Shown here: positions 7,768-16,898 of the stretch, one piece after another
Layout of the letters: each line of letters opens with the position of its first letter
Numbering within the stretch: the first letter of the stretch is position 1
Assembly (NCBI RefSeq): GCF_014284125.1
Contig: NZ_JACOFX010000023.1
Span: forward strand, 17,733-81,732
Source: Undibacterium umbellatum
GTDB taxonomy: Bacteria; Pseudomonadota; Gammaproteobacteria; Burkholderiales; Burkholderiaceae_D
Direction of reading: 5' to 3'
DNA length: 64,000 nt
Translations under genes and position numbers: made by a program
Notes under the pieces: generated by a model
The model's input: only the letters and a program-made list of their open reading frames with translations
Database searches by the model: none
What the model was told of the DNA's origin: nothing

Positions 7768-10700
7768 TCAGTTGACGCACAGGCTATTCCTGACAAAATC
7801 TGCAAACTGGCTGGCAGGCAAAGGACGTGAGTAGTAATATCCCTGCACTTCATCACAATGATGTTCCCGCAAAAACTCAAGCTGCTCTGCCGTTTCCACG
7901 CCTTCAGCAATCGTCATCAGCCCCAGACTCTTGGCCATACTGATGACTGCACTGACAATTGCGCGGTCTTCAGGGTCACTGTTAATATCTCGCACAAAAC
8001 TCTGGTCTATCTTCAGCTTGTAGACCTTGAATTGCTTGAGATAACTGAGTGAAGAATAGCCCGTACCAAAATCATCGATGGACATGCGTATGCCACGTTC
8101 GTGCAGGTTATTCATGACGGCAATCGCGCCTTGCGGATCATGCATGGCCACACCCTCAGTCAATTCCAGTTCCAGGCAGGCGGGCGGCATATCAGCTTCC
8201 TGCAGTATGCGGGTCACCAGCGCAGGCAAATCATAGTGGCGGAATTGCACCGCCGACAGGTTCACTGCAATCAGCAAATTCTGCAAGCCATCTTTCTGCC
8301 ACTGCTTCCATTGCGCCACTGCGGTGCGCAAGACCCATTCACCTATGGGCAAGATCAAACCACTGTCTTCTGCCACCGGAATAAACTCGGCGGGCGATAC
8401 ATTCCCAAGCACCGGATGCTGCCAGCGCAACAGCGCTTCTGCGCCGAGCACGGCCCCGGTCTGCATGGCAATCTGTGGCTGGAAATGCAGCTGAAATTGC
8501 TGCTTCTCCAAAGCCTGGCGCAAGGCATTCACCAACTCCAGATGACGGGTTGAACGCTCCTGCATTTCCTGGGTGAAGAAGCGATAAGAATTTCTGCCCT
8601 CTCGCTTGGCCCGGTACATGGCTGCATCGGCATTGCGCGACAAGGTTTCCAGATCTTTGCCATCATTCGGATAAATCGCAATACCCATGGATGCAGTGAC
8701 ATTCAAATCATATTCACCCAGATGAAAAGGGGCATTCACCACTTGCATGAGTTTTTGCACGACTTGTTCAACTGTGTGTTGATCCACCCCTGTCAAAAGC
8801 AAAATGAATTCGTCACCACCCAGGCGCGAAATTGTATCGTTCTCGCGTATGGCGGCAACCATGCGCCTTGACAATTCCACCAGCAAGACATCTCCCAGGC
8901 TATGGCCCAGGGTGTCATTGATGTCCTTGAAGTGGTCAAGATCAAAAAAAATCACAGCCAGCGCATCCTGATTGCGTTCTGCCAGGCTCAGTGCATAGCG
9001 GGCCAGTTCATCAAGCAAAGTACGGTTGGGCAAACCTGTCAATGCATCATAATGTGCCAGATACTTGATGCGTTCTTCGGTGCGTTTTTTATCGCTGATA
9101 TCTTCCTGTATCGACAGAAAATGTGTCACCACGCCCTGCGCATTCCTGATAGGTGAGATATGCGCCAGGTCAGTATGCTCCAGGCCGTCAGCATAGCGAT
9201 TGATCAATTCGCCTTTCCAGCTTTCACCCCGGCCCAGTTGCGCCCACATATCCGCATACACTTGTGGGGAAGTTTTACCGGTTCGCATAATGCTAGGCCG
9301 ATGGCCCAGCACTTCGGCCAGTTGTTTGCCTGCATTTTTCAGGTAAGCTTCGTTCGCGTATTCTATCTTTATGTCCGTATCTGTGATGACGATGGCATTT
9401 GAGCTTTGCTCTACCGCTTGCGAAAGCTTGTGCAGATTCTCTTCAGATTGTTTGCGCTCCATGCCTATGGCGATCAGGTTAGCGGCCATTTCCAGCAAGT
9501 TCAGAGAAAACAGGTCTGGCACTGAGGGCTGGTGGTGGTAAATGGCAAATGCACCGATGACTTTTCGCTCAGCAGAACGGATAGGTTCGGACCAGCATGA
9601 ACGCAAACCTGCCTGCTCTGCCAGCCGCCAGTAATCATGCCAGTAAGCATGGGTGGACAGATCAGTGGCAATGGTCCGCTCGCCGGTAAACAAGGTATTA
9701 CCACAAGATCCTACGCCCTCACCGATCACCACACCTTCTATCGCCATGGAAAAAGCTTCAGGCAAACTGGGGGCAGCTCCAGTGCGCAAATGCCTGCCAT
9801 CCCTGTCGAGCATCATGATGGAGCACAGGCAGTCCGGCAATAGCGACTCGACCTTGAGAACGACATCAAGGAACAATTCTTTTTGAGTGATGCTGGCGGT
9901 AATCCGCTCCAGCATAAAGCTGCGCAATTCCTCCATTTGCAAGGCGTGCAGGCGCGCATCTTCAAGTTCGAAACGATTCAGGACATGGCTGACATCAATG
10001 GAAAATTCCGTCAACAAATCCTGCGCTGCTTCGTCAAATGCGTTTTCATGCCCGGCATATAAATTGAAGGTTCCAACCACCTTGCCATTCTTCAACAAGG
10101 GCAAGGCGGCAGAAGCGCGCCAGCCTTGCGCTGCACCGCGCTCATGCCAGGGCGCAGTACGCGCATCATGTAAAAAATCCTGACACCAGTAAGGCTGATT
10201 ATTCAAATATGCATGAGCACTAGGACCACGTGCGGTGACATCAGCCGGATTCACCGAGATATACAAGCCATCGAGGTAACTGGAACCAGCTCCAAATGAA
10301 GCGACAGGCTGAAGCACTTGTGTTCCCTCCGCTACCAGGCCTATCCAGGCCATTTTCAAACCACCTATGGTGACTGCATCTTCACAGATTCGTGGCAGCA
10401 AATCGTCCTTGTTCTCCAATCGTAATATCGATTGATTGCACTGACTCAGGGCATTGTAAAGCTTGCTTAGACGTTCGCTTTTTTTGGCGGCCTGATGACG
10501 CTGATCTTCGATATCGGCCAGCTTGGCCTGAGTGACGGCCAGCCAGCCCATGATGCTTTCGTCCATGCCAGGTTTGACCTTGACAGGGCTAGCGAAGTTG
10601 CCCTTGCCGAGATTGATCAGGGTAGAGGATACTTCCCGTATGCTGCCCCCCAGGCTCATATTCAGGGAGCGGTAAGCGCGCCACAGCAAGCCCACCAGCA

Positions 10701-11397
10701 AGATGCCAAGCAAAATAAAGAGTACTCGTACCCGCATGGCAAACTGGGCAGCCTGTTCTACCAGCGCGATTCCGCGTTTTTCCATCAAGTCACGCGCTTC
10801 CGCAATGGGGCGTAAGATCGCCAGTTTGGCTGTGCGATATTGCTCGTCATACAGCAAGTGACTTGCCTGCTCCCTGGCAGCCTTCACGTCCAGGCCAGGC
10901 TTTTCTATCAGGGCAATGGCCTGGTACTCTATCGCAGTAAGCGCGTCTGAATTCTTCTTGGCCCGCTCCAAGAGGTCTAATTCCTCCTGGCTAATGCCGG
11001 TTTTACGAATGAGGTCCATCAGTGGGATATGTAATCCGGCATGCACAACCGTTTCTGAAGATCTGGGCAGACTGGCTGGCACCAGGTCCCAGAACAAATT
11101 TTTGCCCAAGGCAGCTCGTGCCGCCTTGCCATTACGTACATCAAGAATTTGCTGGTAATAGGATTTATAGACTGGATCTGCGGTGACCACATAAGCGCGT
11201 ACCATACGCGTCAGGTCATCTGAGCTTTCTTGTAACTCCATGGAGAGGGCATGGGATTCAAAGCGCAACTCATTGCGGCGGTCCACTTGTTTTTCTGAAT
11301 ACACATACCAGCCAAAAACCAGCGTAAACACAGCAAACACCACTAGCGTCAGCCAGAAGCTACGTGCATAGATGGATAAGCTGTTCTGCGAAGTCAT
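7768..11397 (-). CDS. Membrane GAF-GAF-PAS-GGDEF-EAL cyclic-di-GMP protein
   Basis: 1209-aa bifunctional-type c-di-GMP protein. There is a membrane helix at about 14-34, a helical periplasmic region to about 222, a second helix at about 223-245, a linker, two GAF domains (about 315-465 and 502-649), a PAS domain (about 652-772), GGDEF (motif 860-864) and EAL (987-989). The GGDEF motif is intact and has an upstream inhibitory I-site RxxD (REND, 5 residues before). The EAL domain keeps EALLRW, DDFGTGYSSL, KIDQSFV and EGVET, with ELTEG in place of the common ELTES. Both synthesis and hydrolysis are therefore possible. It is convergent with pfk, leaving 16 nt, and stands alone as a transcription unit. 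Confidence 0.95.
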   Translation of the reverse strand: MTSQNSLSIYARSFWLTLVVFAVFTLVFGWYVYSEKQVDRRNELRFESHALSMELQESSDDLTRMVRAYVVTADPVYKSYYQQILDVRNGKAARAALGKNLFWDLVPASLPRSSETVVHAGLHIPLMDLIRKTGISQEELDLLERAKKNSDALTAIEYQAIALIEKPGLDVKAAREQASHLLYDEQYRTAKLAILRPIAEARDLMEKRGIALVEQAAQFAMRVRVLFILLGILLVGLLWRAYRSLNMSLGGSIREVSSTLINLGKGNFASPVKVKPGMDESIMGWLAVTQAKLADIEDQRHQAAKKSERLSKLYNALSQCNQSILRLENKDDLLPRICEDAVTIGGLKMAWIGLVAEGTQVLQPVASFGAGSSYLDGLYISVNPADVTARGPSAHAYLNNQPYWCQDFLHDARTAPWHERGAAQGWRASAALPLLKNGKVVGTFNLYAGHENAFDEAAQDLLTEFSIDVSHVLNRFELEDARLHALQMEELRSFMLERITASITQKELFLDVVLKVESLLPDCLCSIMMLDRDGRHLRTGAAPSLPEAFSMAIEGVVIGEGVGSCGNTLFTGERTIATDLSTHAYWHDYWRLAEQAGLRSCWSEPIRSAERKVIGAFAIYHHQPSVPDLFSLNLLEMAANLIAIGMERKQSEENLHKLSQAVEQSSNAIVITDTDIKIEYANEAYLKNAGKQLAEVLGHRPSIMRTGKTSPQVYADMWAQLGRGESWKGELINRYADGLEHTDLAHISPIRNAQGVVTHFLSIQEDISDKKRTEERIKYLAHYDALTGLPNRTLLDELARYALSLAERNQDALAVIFFDLDHFKDINDTLGHSLGDVLLVELSRRMVAAIRENDTISRLGGDEFILLLTGVDQHTVEQVVQKLMQVVNAPFHLGEYDLNVTASMGIAIYPNDGKDLETLSRNADAAMYRAKREGRNSYRFFTQEMQERSTRHLELVNALRQALEKQQFQLHFQPQIAMQTGAVLGAEALLRWQHPVLGNVSPAEFIPVAEDSGLILPIGEWVLRTAVAQWKQWQKDGLQNLLIAVNLSAVQFRHYDLPALVTRILQEADMPPACLELELTEGVAMHDPQGAIAVMNNLHERGIRMSIDDFGTGYSSLSYLKQFKVYKLKIDQSFVRDINSDPEDRAIVSAVISMAKSLGLMTIAEGVETAEQLEFLREHHCDEVQGYYYSRPLPASQFADFVRNSLCVN

Positions 11398-11429
11398 TGC
11401 ATCCGTGCTTTCAAGAACCGGGCAACTAC

Positions 11430-11452
11430 AGTCAGCACACGGCGTGCTGACT
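11430..11452. repeat. Perfect 9-bp inverted repeat between two minus-strand genes
   Basis: AGTCAGCAC (11430-11438) and GTGCTGACT (11444-11452) flank the loop ACGGC. It lies 64 nt past the stop of the CNNM/CBS gene and 32 nt before the start of the GGDEF-EAL gene. No U-tract follows on either strand, so it is not a classical terminator. It could be a weak or Rho-assisted terminator, or an operator or mRNA leader element for the c-di-GMP gene. Confidence 0.5.
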
Positions 11453-11516
11453 TGAGAACTATTCTAAAACAAGTTTCCCCTGATACAAGCGATTACTTGT
11501 CATGGTTTGTTGCTTA

Positions 11517-12815
11517 CTACTCGGATTTGGGATGTATCCTGACCAGAATGATACGTGGGCCATTCATTTTCTTGACGACAGCATCAAAGCGGTCAAATTC
11601 AACCTTTTGCCCTTCTACCGGCAAATCGCCCAATTTATGCATGATCAGGCCGCCTATCGACTCTACCTCATCGCTATCGACGTCAAAGCCCAGCGCGCTG
11701 CCAAGGGTGAACAAGGGCAGGCTACCCTTACCTATCAAGGTGCCATCATCGAGCAGGGTCCAGTCATTTTCATTTTGACGGAATTCATCGCGTATCTGGC
11801 CAACCAGGGCGCTTAGCAGATTATCCAGCGTCAGGAAGCCGACAGGTTTGCTGCCACGGTTACCGACAATGGCGAAATGCGGTGCACCTTTACGGAAGCG
11901 ACGGAATAATTCCAATGCGGGCATGGTCGGCGGCACAAACTCAACCTGGCGCAAATGCTTGCTCAAGTCATCCAGCGGCTTGCCTGCCTGATTTGCCAGG
12001 AACAAGTCTTTCAGATGCAACATGCCGAGCACGGTTTCTTCATCCTCATCAAAATAGGGATAACGGCTGAAACGGTTGCGCGCTGCGGTTTGCATGTTTT
12101 CTTCAATACTGGAACCCTTGTACATGGCTACAACTTCGTTGATGGGACGCATCAGGTCAGAAATCTCCAGACCACCAAAGTCCAGCACCTGGGCCATGAT
12201 GCTCCATTCATCGCGGGTCTCTTTTTCACCAGTATGGCTGCCGCGCAAGATAAGCTTGAGTTCTTCTGGAGAATAATGGGCATCGCCACCATGGCCAGCA
12301 CTCAGGCCTATCCATTTCAAGAGCTTGTTGGAACTCCAGTTCAACGACCAGATGGCAGGATACATGGCCCAGTAAAACGCATACAGGGCGGGTGCCGTCC
12401 ATAACGAGACGCGCTCGGGCATGCGTATCGCCATCGATTTGGGGGCCAGTTCACCCACCACGATATGCAGGAAGGAAATAACAAAGAAAGCAAAAAAGAA
12501 AGAAATGCCGTGTATCAACTCTTCAGAGTCGATACCAACGAGAGAAAATAGCGGATGCAGCAAACGGGCAAAGGCAGGCTCACCTATCCAGCCCAGGCCC
12601 AGCGATGCCAGGGTGATGCCTAGCTGGCAGGCGGATAAATAGGTATCCAGGTGTTGATGCACCGTGAATAAGAGGCGGCCTCGCAAACCTGAGGTCTTCG
12701 CCATACTGCGCACCCTGGTCTGTCGCAACTTCACCAGACCGAATTCTGCCGCCACGAAAAAGCCATTCAACAAGACCAGTAACAGGGCAGCCAGCACCAA
12801 CAATAAATTATCCAA
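11517..12815 (-). CDS. CNNM/CBS-domain membrane protein (HlyC/CorC family)
   Basis: 432-aa membrane protein. An N-terminal DUF21/CNNM transmembrane domain (about 1-190, beginning with VLLNGFFVAAEFGLVKLR) is followed by a CBS pair (about 210-330) and a C-terminal CorC/HlyC transporter-associated domain. Members are linked to Mg2+/Co2+ or Na+ handling; the old hemolysin label is not informative. The start codon appears to be TTG (12815), because AAGG lies 7 nt upstream and the resulting MDNLLL start matches the family. It is a single gene, divergent from the Gcr-family gene. Confidence 0.93.
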   Translation of the reverse strand: MDNLLLVLAALLLVLLNGFFVAAEFGLVKLRQTRVRSMAKTSGLRGRLLFTVHQHLDTYLSACQLGITLASLGLGWIGEPAFARLLHPLFSLVGIDSEELIHGISFFFAFFVISFLHIVVGELAPKSMAIRMPERVSLWTAPALYAFYWAMYPAIWSLNWSSNKLLKWIGLSAGHGGDAHYSPEELKLILRGSHTGEKETRDEWSIMAQVLDFGGLEISDLMRPINEVVAMYKGSSIEENMQTAARNRFSRYPYFDEDEETVLGMLHLKDLFLANQAGKPLDDLSKHLRQVEFVPPTMPALELFRRFRKGAPHFAIVGNRGSKPVGFLTLDNLLSALVGQIRDEFRQNENDWTLLDDGTLIGKGSLPLFTLGSALGFDVDSDEVESIGGLIMHKLGDLPVEGQKVEFDRFDAVVKKMNGPRIILVRIHPKSE

Positions 12816-13018
12816 CGCTTAACCTTTTTTATGAACGCCCCGACACTTTAGACTAAATTGCCTCTTTTTGCATGCAAATGCAATGGCTTAGGCCAGTGTT
12901 CCCCTTGAAAAAACGCTCGCCTGCAACATTTACATCCAGATATATGTGTGTAAGCCGCATGACAAAACCCGTGAATTGCGTTAAAAGCTTATGTTCATCG
13001 CATTTTGAGGAGGAAGGC

Positions 13019-15031
13019 TTGAGCTTAGACAGTGTTTTAGCGGAAATTGAGATCCGCCTTGGCGAATATCCTGCACTCAATGATATCCAGCACCTGCGAG
13101 ACCTGATTGCAGAAATACGCCCACACCGCCCGCACGACATCACCAGGGCCACCGACAATTTACGCGCCCTGTGCTTCGTACTGCAAAGTAATCCGGCATG
13201 GCGCAAGTCGCTACGCTGTTATCTGGTACAGGTTTTGACCACGCGCAAACTGGTGCATTTATTTACCGATGTGGGTATCACCCAGAATATTGGTTTCTGG
13301 TCGGCGGCGAGACAGAGATTTTTGAATAAATTTTTGCCGCCTCTGATGAATGATGACTACATCAAGGATGTGTTTGGCCAGCTGTTTGATAAAAAAACTG
13401 ACCATATCTGGATCAATGGCGTGACAGACCTGACCTGGATGGATTTGCTCAAGGCCATAGGCTTTCGTTCACCTGCCCCACGCACCACCTATGCAGCGCT
13501 GACCTGTGAAATCCTGAGTGCGGTACAGGTGCTGTCTTACCGCATCACCAATATCGGCCTGGAAGCTGAACTGGTGCGCAATTATCCTGATATAGAAAAA
13601 TTCGAGTCTCCCTTCTTGCGCCAGAATGATGCCATCAATGACTATGTCATTTGCTATAGCAAATGGCTGGCAGACAAACGCCAGGAACGTGAAGATAGCA
13701 AACATATCGAAGTTCTGCTGACCCAGTGCGAAGACATTACCAACCGCATACGCAAGACCGCAGCCCTGCAGGGTGTGTCCATCAGCCTGACCCGTTTGCT
13801 GTTGCAACTGATACAAAGCATAGCGCGGCTGCGCCAGTTGCTCGACATGCTCGACAGTCGCAGCACTGAACATGCCGCTGCCATCGGCACCACGCTATTC
13901 AAGGAATTGTCTATTGCAGAAAACCAGCGCCATAGCCTGCGCAATCTGATGCAAAGCAATACTGAACTTTTGTCCCTGCAAGTGACAGAAAGAGCCGGAA
14001 AAAGTGGCGAGCACTATGTGACCAATAACCGTGCAGAATGGCTGGATATGTTGCGCTCAGCCCTGGGGGCTGGCTTCATCGTCGGCTTCATGGCGCTCAT
14101 CAAAATCTTGTTTGGCACCCTGGCGCTGGCACCGTTTGGTTATGCGGTGCTATACAGCCTGAACTATTCAGGCGGCTTCATGCTGGTGCATGTACTGCAC
14201 TTCACCATTGCCACCAAACAACCGGCCATGACGGCAGCCTTGCTGGCGCGCGCGATTGACGGTGGCAAACAAAAACTCGATGAACTGGCAGAACTCATCG
14301 TACTGGTGCTGCGCTCACAATTCATCGCCATCGTCGGCAATATAGGGCTGGCCATCCCAACGGCTTATGCCATTGCCTGGGCCTGGGTTTCTGTCACAGG
14401 CAAGCATCTGGTCTCGCCAGAAAAAGCCCAGCACTTGCTGCACGACATAGATCCCTTTGGCAGTCTGGCCTTGCCGCATGCAGCCATTGCCGGTGTCTAC
14501 CTGTTCTTGTCGGGCCTGATTTCTGGCTACTACGATAACAAGGCCAGTTATTCCAATATCCCTGAGCGCCTGCGCCAGCTAGGCTGGTTGAAAAGCCTGC
14601 TGGGAGAGCCGCGTCTCTTGCGCGTCACTACTTACATAGGCGACAACCTGGGTGCACTGGCAGGCAATTTCTTCTTTGGCATCATGCTGGGCAGCATAGG
14701 CCAGTTGGGCAGTTTCTTTGGCTTGCCCATTGATATACGCCACATCACTTTTTCCAGCGCTAACTTTGCCTTTGCCCTGGTTGGCCTTGATCACAATATG
14801 AGCTGGCAACTGGCTGCGTATTCCCTGTTTGGCATCATGGCCATAGGCATGGTGAACCTGGGTGTCAGTTTCAGTCTGGCCATGCTGGTGGCCTTGCGTT
14901 CACGCCGCATCAGCTTTGGCCAGGGTGGATTACTGACTGTCCTGTTGTGGACACGTTTCAAGGAAAATCCACGCGACTATTTTCTGCCCGGAAATGAAGA
15001 GAAAATAGAGGAAAAAAAAGACGCGAACTGA
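13019..15031 (+). CDS. Gcr-family (site-specific recombinase-like) membrane protein
   Basis: 670-aa protein matching the family labelled site-specific recombinase Gcr (PF10136). The N-terminal half is helical and soluble (for example FLNKFLPPLMNDDYIKDVFGQLF). From about residue 340 there are at least six hydrophobic helices, with a conserved segment of the type GDNLGALAGNFFFGIMLG. No serine- or tyrosine-recombinase catalytic motif is visible, so the label is probably misleading. The start is taken as TTG 13019 because a near-ideal GAGGAGG (13007-13013) lies 5 nt upstream; ATG 12959 would add 20 residues without such a site. True function unknown. Confidence 0.88.
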   Translation: MSLDSVLAEIEIRLGEYPALNDIQHLRDLIAEIRPHRPHDITRATDNLRALCFVLQSNPAWRKSLRCYLVQVLTTRKLVHLFTDVGITQNIGFWSAARQRFLNKFLPPLMNDDYIKDVFGQLFDKKTDHIWINGVTDLTWMDLLKAIGFRSPAPRTTYAALTCEILSAVQVLSYRITNIGLEAELVRNYPDIEKFESPFLRQNDAINDYVICYSKWLADKRQEREDSKHIEVLLTQCEDITNRIRKTAALQGVSISLTRLLLQLIQSIARLRQLLDMLDSRSTEHAAAIGTTLFKELSIAENQRHSLRNLMQSNTELLSLQVTERAGKSGEHYVTNNRAEWLDMLRSALGAGFIVGFMALIKILFGTLALAPFGYAVLYSLNYSGGFMLVHVLHFTIATKQPAMTAALLARAIDGGKQKLDELAELIVLVLRSQFIAIVGNIGLAIPTAYAIAWAWVSVTGKHLVSPEKAQHLLHDIDPFGSLALPHAAIAGVYLFLSGLISGYYDNKASYSNIPERLRQLGWLKSLLGEPRLLRVTTYIGDNLGALAGNFFFGIMLGSIGQLGSFFGLPIDIRHITFSSANFAFALVGLDHNMSWQLAAYSLFGIMAIGMVNLGVSFSLAMLVALRSRRISFGQGGLLTVLLWTRFKENPRDYFLPGNEEKIEEKKDAN

Positions 15032-15046
15032 TTTTTTTCATTACCA

Positions 15047-15074
15047 TGCGCCAGTCAACCGAAAGGCTGGCGCA
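15047..15074. repeat. Intergenic hairpin after the Gcr-family gene
   Basis: TGCGCCAG (15047-15054) pairs with CTGGCGCA (15067-15074) across a 12-nt loop, 16 nt after the stop codon. A run of seven T precedes it rather than following it, so it is not a standard intrinsic terminator. It may stabilise the 3' end or end transcription weakly before the TPR gene. Confidence 0.45.
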
Positions 15075-15125
15075 ACGTTATTGCCAGATGAACTTACCAG
15101 ATTCTCCATTTGCCTGAGGTATTCC

Positions 15126-16106
15126 ATGAAGCTTTTGCCAGCCCTGCTTGCCAGTATGATAGCCATGCTCATGACGCCCGCCGTCAGCGCACATGAGTAT
15201 GAGGCCCTGATGAAGGCCAAGAAATATGCGGAAGCAGAAAAAGCAGCGAATGCCAAATTGAGCACCGATGCCAATAATGCAGGCGCTTTGCAGGTAAAAG
15301 CCGAATTGATACTGGTGGAAGGCAAGACCGACAAGCTCGATGATGCCGCAAAGTATGCCGAGCAATGCATTAGCGCCCATCCGCAACTATCTGAATGCCA
15401 TGAGACGCTGGGCAATGTCCTGGGTACCAAGGCCACTGCCGGCAGCATGTTTGCAGCAATGTCGTATGCTGGGAAAATCCGCGATGCCTATCTCAAGGCA
15501 GTGGAGCTGGACCCCAAGAATTTCAGTGCACGCAGCTCTTTGCTGCAATTCTATTTGCTGGCACCTGCCATTGCTGGTGGCGGCAAAAGCAAGGCGCAAA
15601 ACCTGGTCATAGAAACCGCCAAGATAAATAGTGCGGCTGGCAATTTATTGCAGGCGAATATAGATTTGAAAGATGAAAAATTTGCCAATGCAGAAACCTC
15701 GGCCCTGTCTGCCATTCCTGGCGATATTGAAAGCCTGAGCAGGTTGCAGCGTGGTGTCTTATTTAACATCGGCGCCTCGTATGTTCAGCAAAAGAAATTT
15801 GCCGATGCCGAGCGCATGTTTGGTGAATTGCAACAACGTTATCCTGATAAATACCAGGGTGCGTTTGGCATGGGCCGCTCTTTACAGGAACAGGGAAAGC
15901 ACAAGGAAGCATACAGCTGGTTTGAAAAAGCCCAGACGCTGGAATCCAATGCTGCCATCTATTACAGGCTGGCGCAATGCCTGCAAGCCATGAGCGACAA
16001 ACCCAAGGCGATTTCCTATTTTGAGAAGGCACTTTCCTACAAGCCATCCCTGAATAAAAAAATGCGTGCAGATGCTGAAGATCAGTTAAAAGCATTGAAA
16101 GCCTGA
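15126..16106 (+). CDS. Secreted tetratricopeptide-repeat protein
   Basis: 326-aa protein with a clear signal peptide (MKLLPALLASMIAMLM, cleavage near AVSA-HEYE). Tetratricopeptide-like helices fill the rest: KYAEAEKAANAKL, NFSARSSLLQFYL, KFADAERMFGELQQRYP, KHKEAYSWFEKAQTL and DKPKAISYFEKALSYKP. TPR proteins act as scaffolds, here in the periplasm. The start is supported by TGAGG 6 nt upstream of ATG 15126. No enzymatic domain is visible and the partner is unknown. It stands between the Gcr-family gene and the YitT gene, all on the plus strand, with no evidence that they work together. Confidence 0.85.
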   Translation: MKLLPALLASMIAMLMTPAVSAHEYEALMKAKKYAEAEKAANAKLSTDANNAGALQVKAELILVEGKTDKLDDAAKYAEQCISAHPQLSECHETLGNVLGTKATAGSMFAAMSYAGKIRDAYLKAVELDPKNFSARSSLLQFYLLAPAIAGGGKSKAQNLVIETAKINSAAGNLLQANIDLKDEKFANAETSALSAIPGDIESLSRLQRGVLFNIGASYVQQKKFADAERMFGELQQRYPDKYQGAFGMGRSLQEQGKHKEAYSWFEKAQTLESNAAIYYRLAQCLQAMSDKPKAISYFEKALSYKPSLNKKMRADAEDQLKALKA

Positions 16107-16243
16107 GCTAGACGGGCCATGTTGCAAATTGAATGAAGGTATTTGACGCAAGTCAATGAAAGCAGTAAAGCCAGTACTGCACTGGCTTGCTAGTGGCTAG
16201 AGCGGCGTACAATTCTCTATCATTTGCCTCTCCCCTGCCCGTC

Positions 16244-16873
16244 ATGAAAACCGCCACTGTCTCAAAACGCTTTATCCCGCATAGCCTGCTGGAAGACGTG
16301 CTGGCGATCATCACTGGCACTTTGCTGGTTTCACTCGGGGTCGCCCTGTTTAACCAGGCTGGCTTGCTGACAGGCGGCACCGCCGGTCTGGCATTCTTGC
16401 TGCATTACTCGACTGGTTGGTCATTTGGCATGGTGTTCTTTTTGATCAATCTGCCATTTTACTGGCTGGCCTGGAAACGAATGGGCTGGCGCTTCACCCT
16501 CAAAACGTTTTGCGCCGTAGCGCTGGTTTCACTTTTCTCCAGCCTGCACCCCAAGTTACTGCATTTAACCAGCATGACAGCCGTCACCCCTTTCTATGTC
16601 GCACTGACTGGTGGCCTGATGATGGGCGTAGGCTTCATCGTTTTATTCCGCCATCAGGCCAGCCTGGGTGGCATCAATATCCTGGCCCTGTACATGCAAG
16701 AAAAACGCGGCATACGGGCGGGAAAATTACAAATGGGTGTCGATTTCATCATCGTGCTGGCTTCGCTGGCCGTTGTCACACCGATGGCCTTGCTGGCATC
16801 GGTACTAGGTGCTTTCGCCCTGAACCTGGCGATCAGTCTGAACCACAGGCCAGGGCGCTATATGGCAATGTGA
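16244..16873 (+). CDS. YitT-family inner-membrane protein
   Basis: 209-aa protein of the YitT (formerly DUF161) family with five or six hydrophobic segments. The characteristic first repeat LLVSLGVALFNQAGLLTGGTAGLAFLL and the later FRHQASLGGINILALYMQE are visible. Gram-positive homologues often carry a C-terminal DUF2179 domain, which is absent here, giving the short proteobacterial form. ATG 16244 is chosen because the upstream in-frame codons read into promoter-like sequence. The transported substrate, if any, is unknown. It is convergent with the AraC/DJ-1 regulator, leaving 25 nt. Confidence 0.88.
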   Translation: MKTATVSKRFIPHSLLEDVLAIITGTLLVSLGVALFNQAGLLTGGTAGLAFLLHYSTGWSFGMVFFLINLPFYWLAWKRMGWRFTLKTFCAVALVSLFSSLHPKLLHLTSMTAVTPFYVALTGGLMMGVGFIVLFRHQASLGGINILALYMQEKRGIRAGKLQMGVDFIIVLASLAVVTPMALLASVLGAFALNLAISLNHRPGRYMAM

Positions 16874-16898
16874 AGTTTGATAATATAGAGTTTTTTAA

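Noticed and set aside
11430..11452. Intrinsic terminator of the CNNM/CBS gene
   Set aside because: The stem is perfect but no U-tract follows on either strand, so it is listed only as an inverted repeat.
13019..15031. True DNA recombinase
   Set aside because: The Gcr family name suggests it, but no catalytic Ser/Tyr recombinase motif is visible and the C-terminal half is a bundle of membrane helices.
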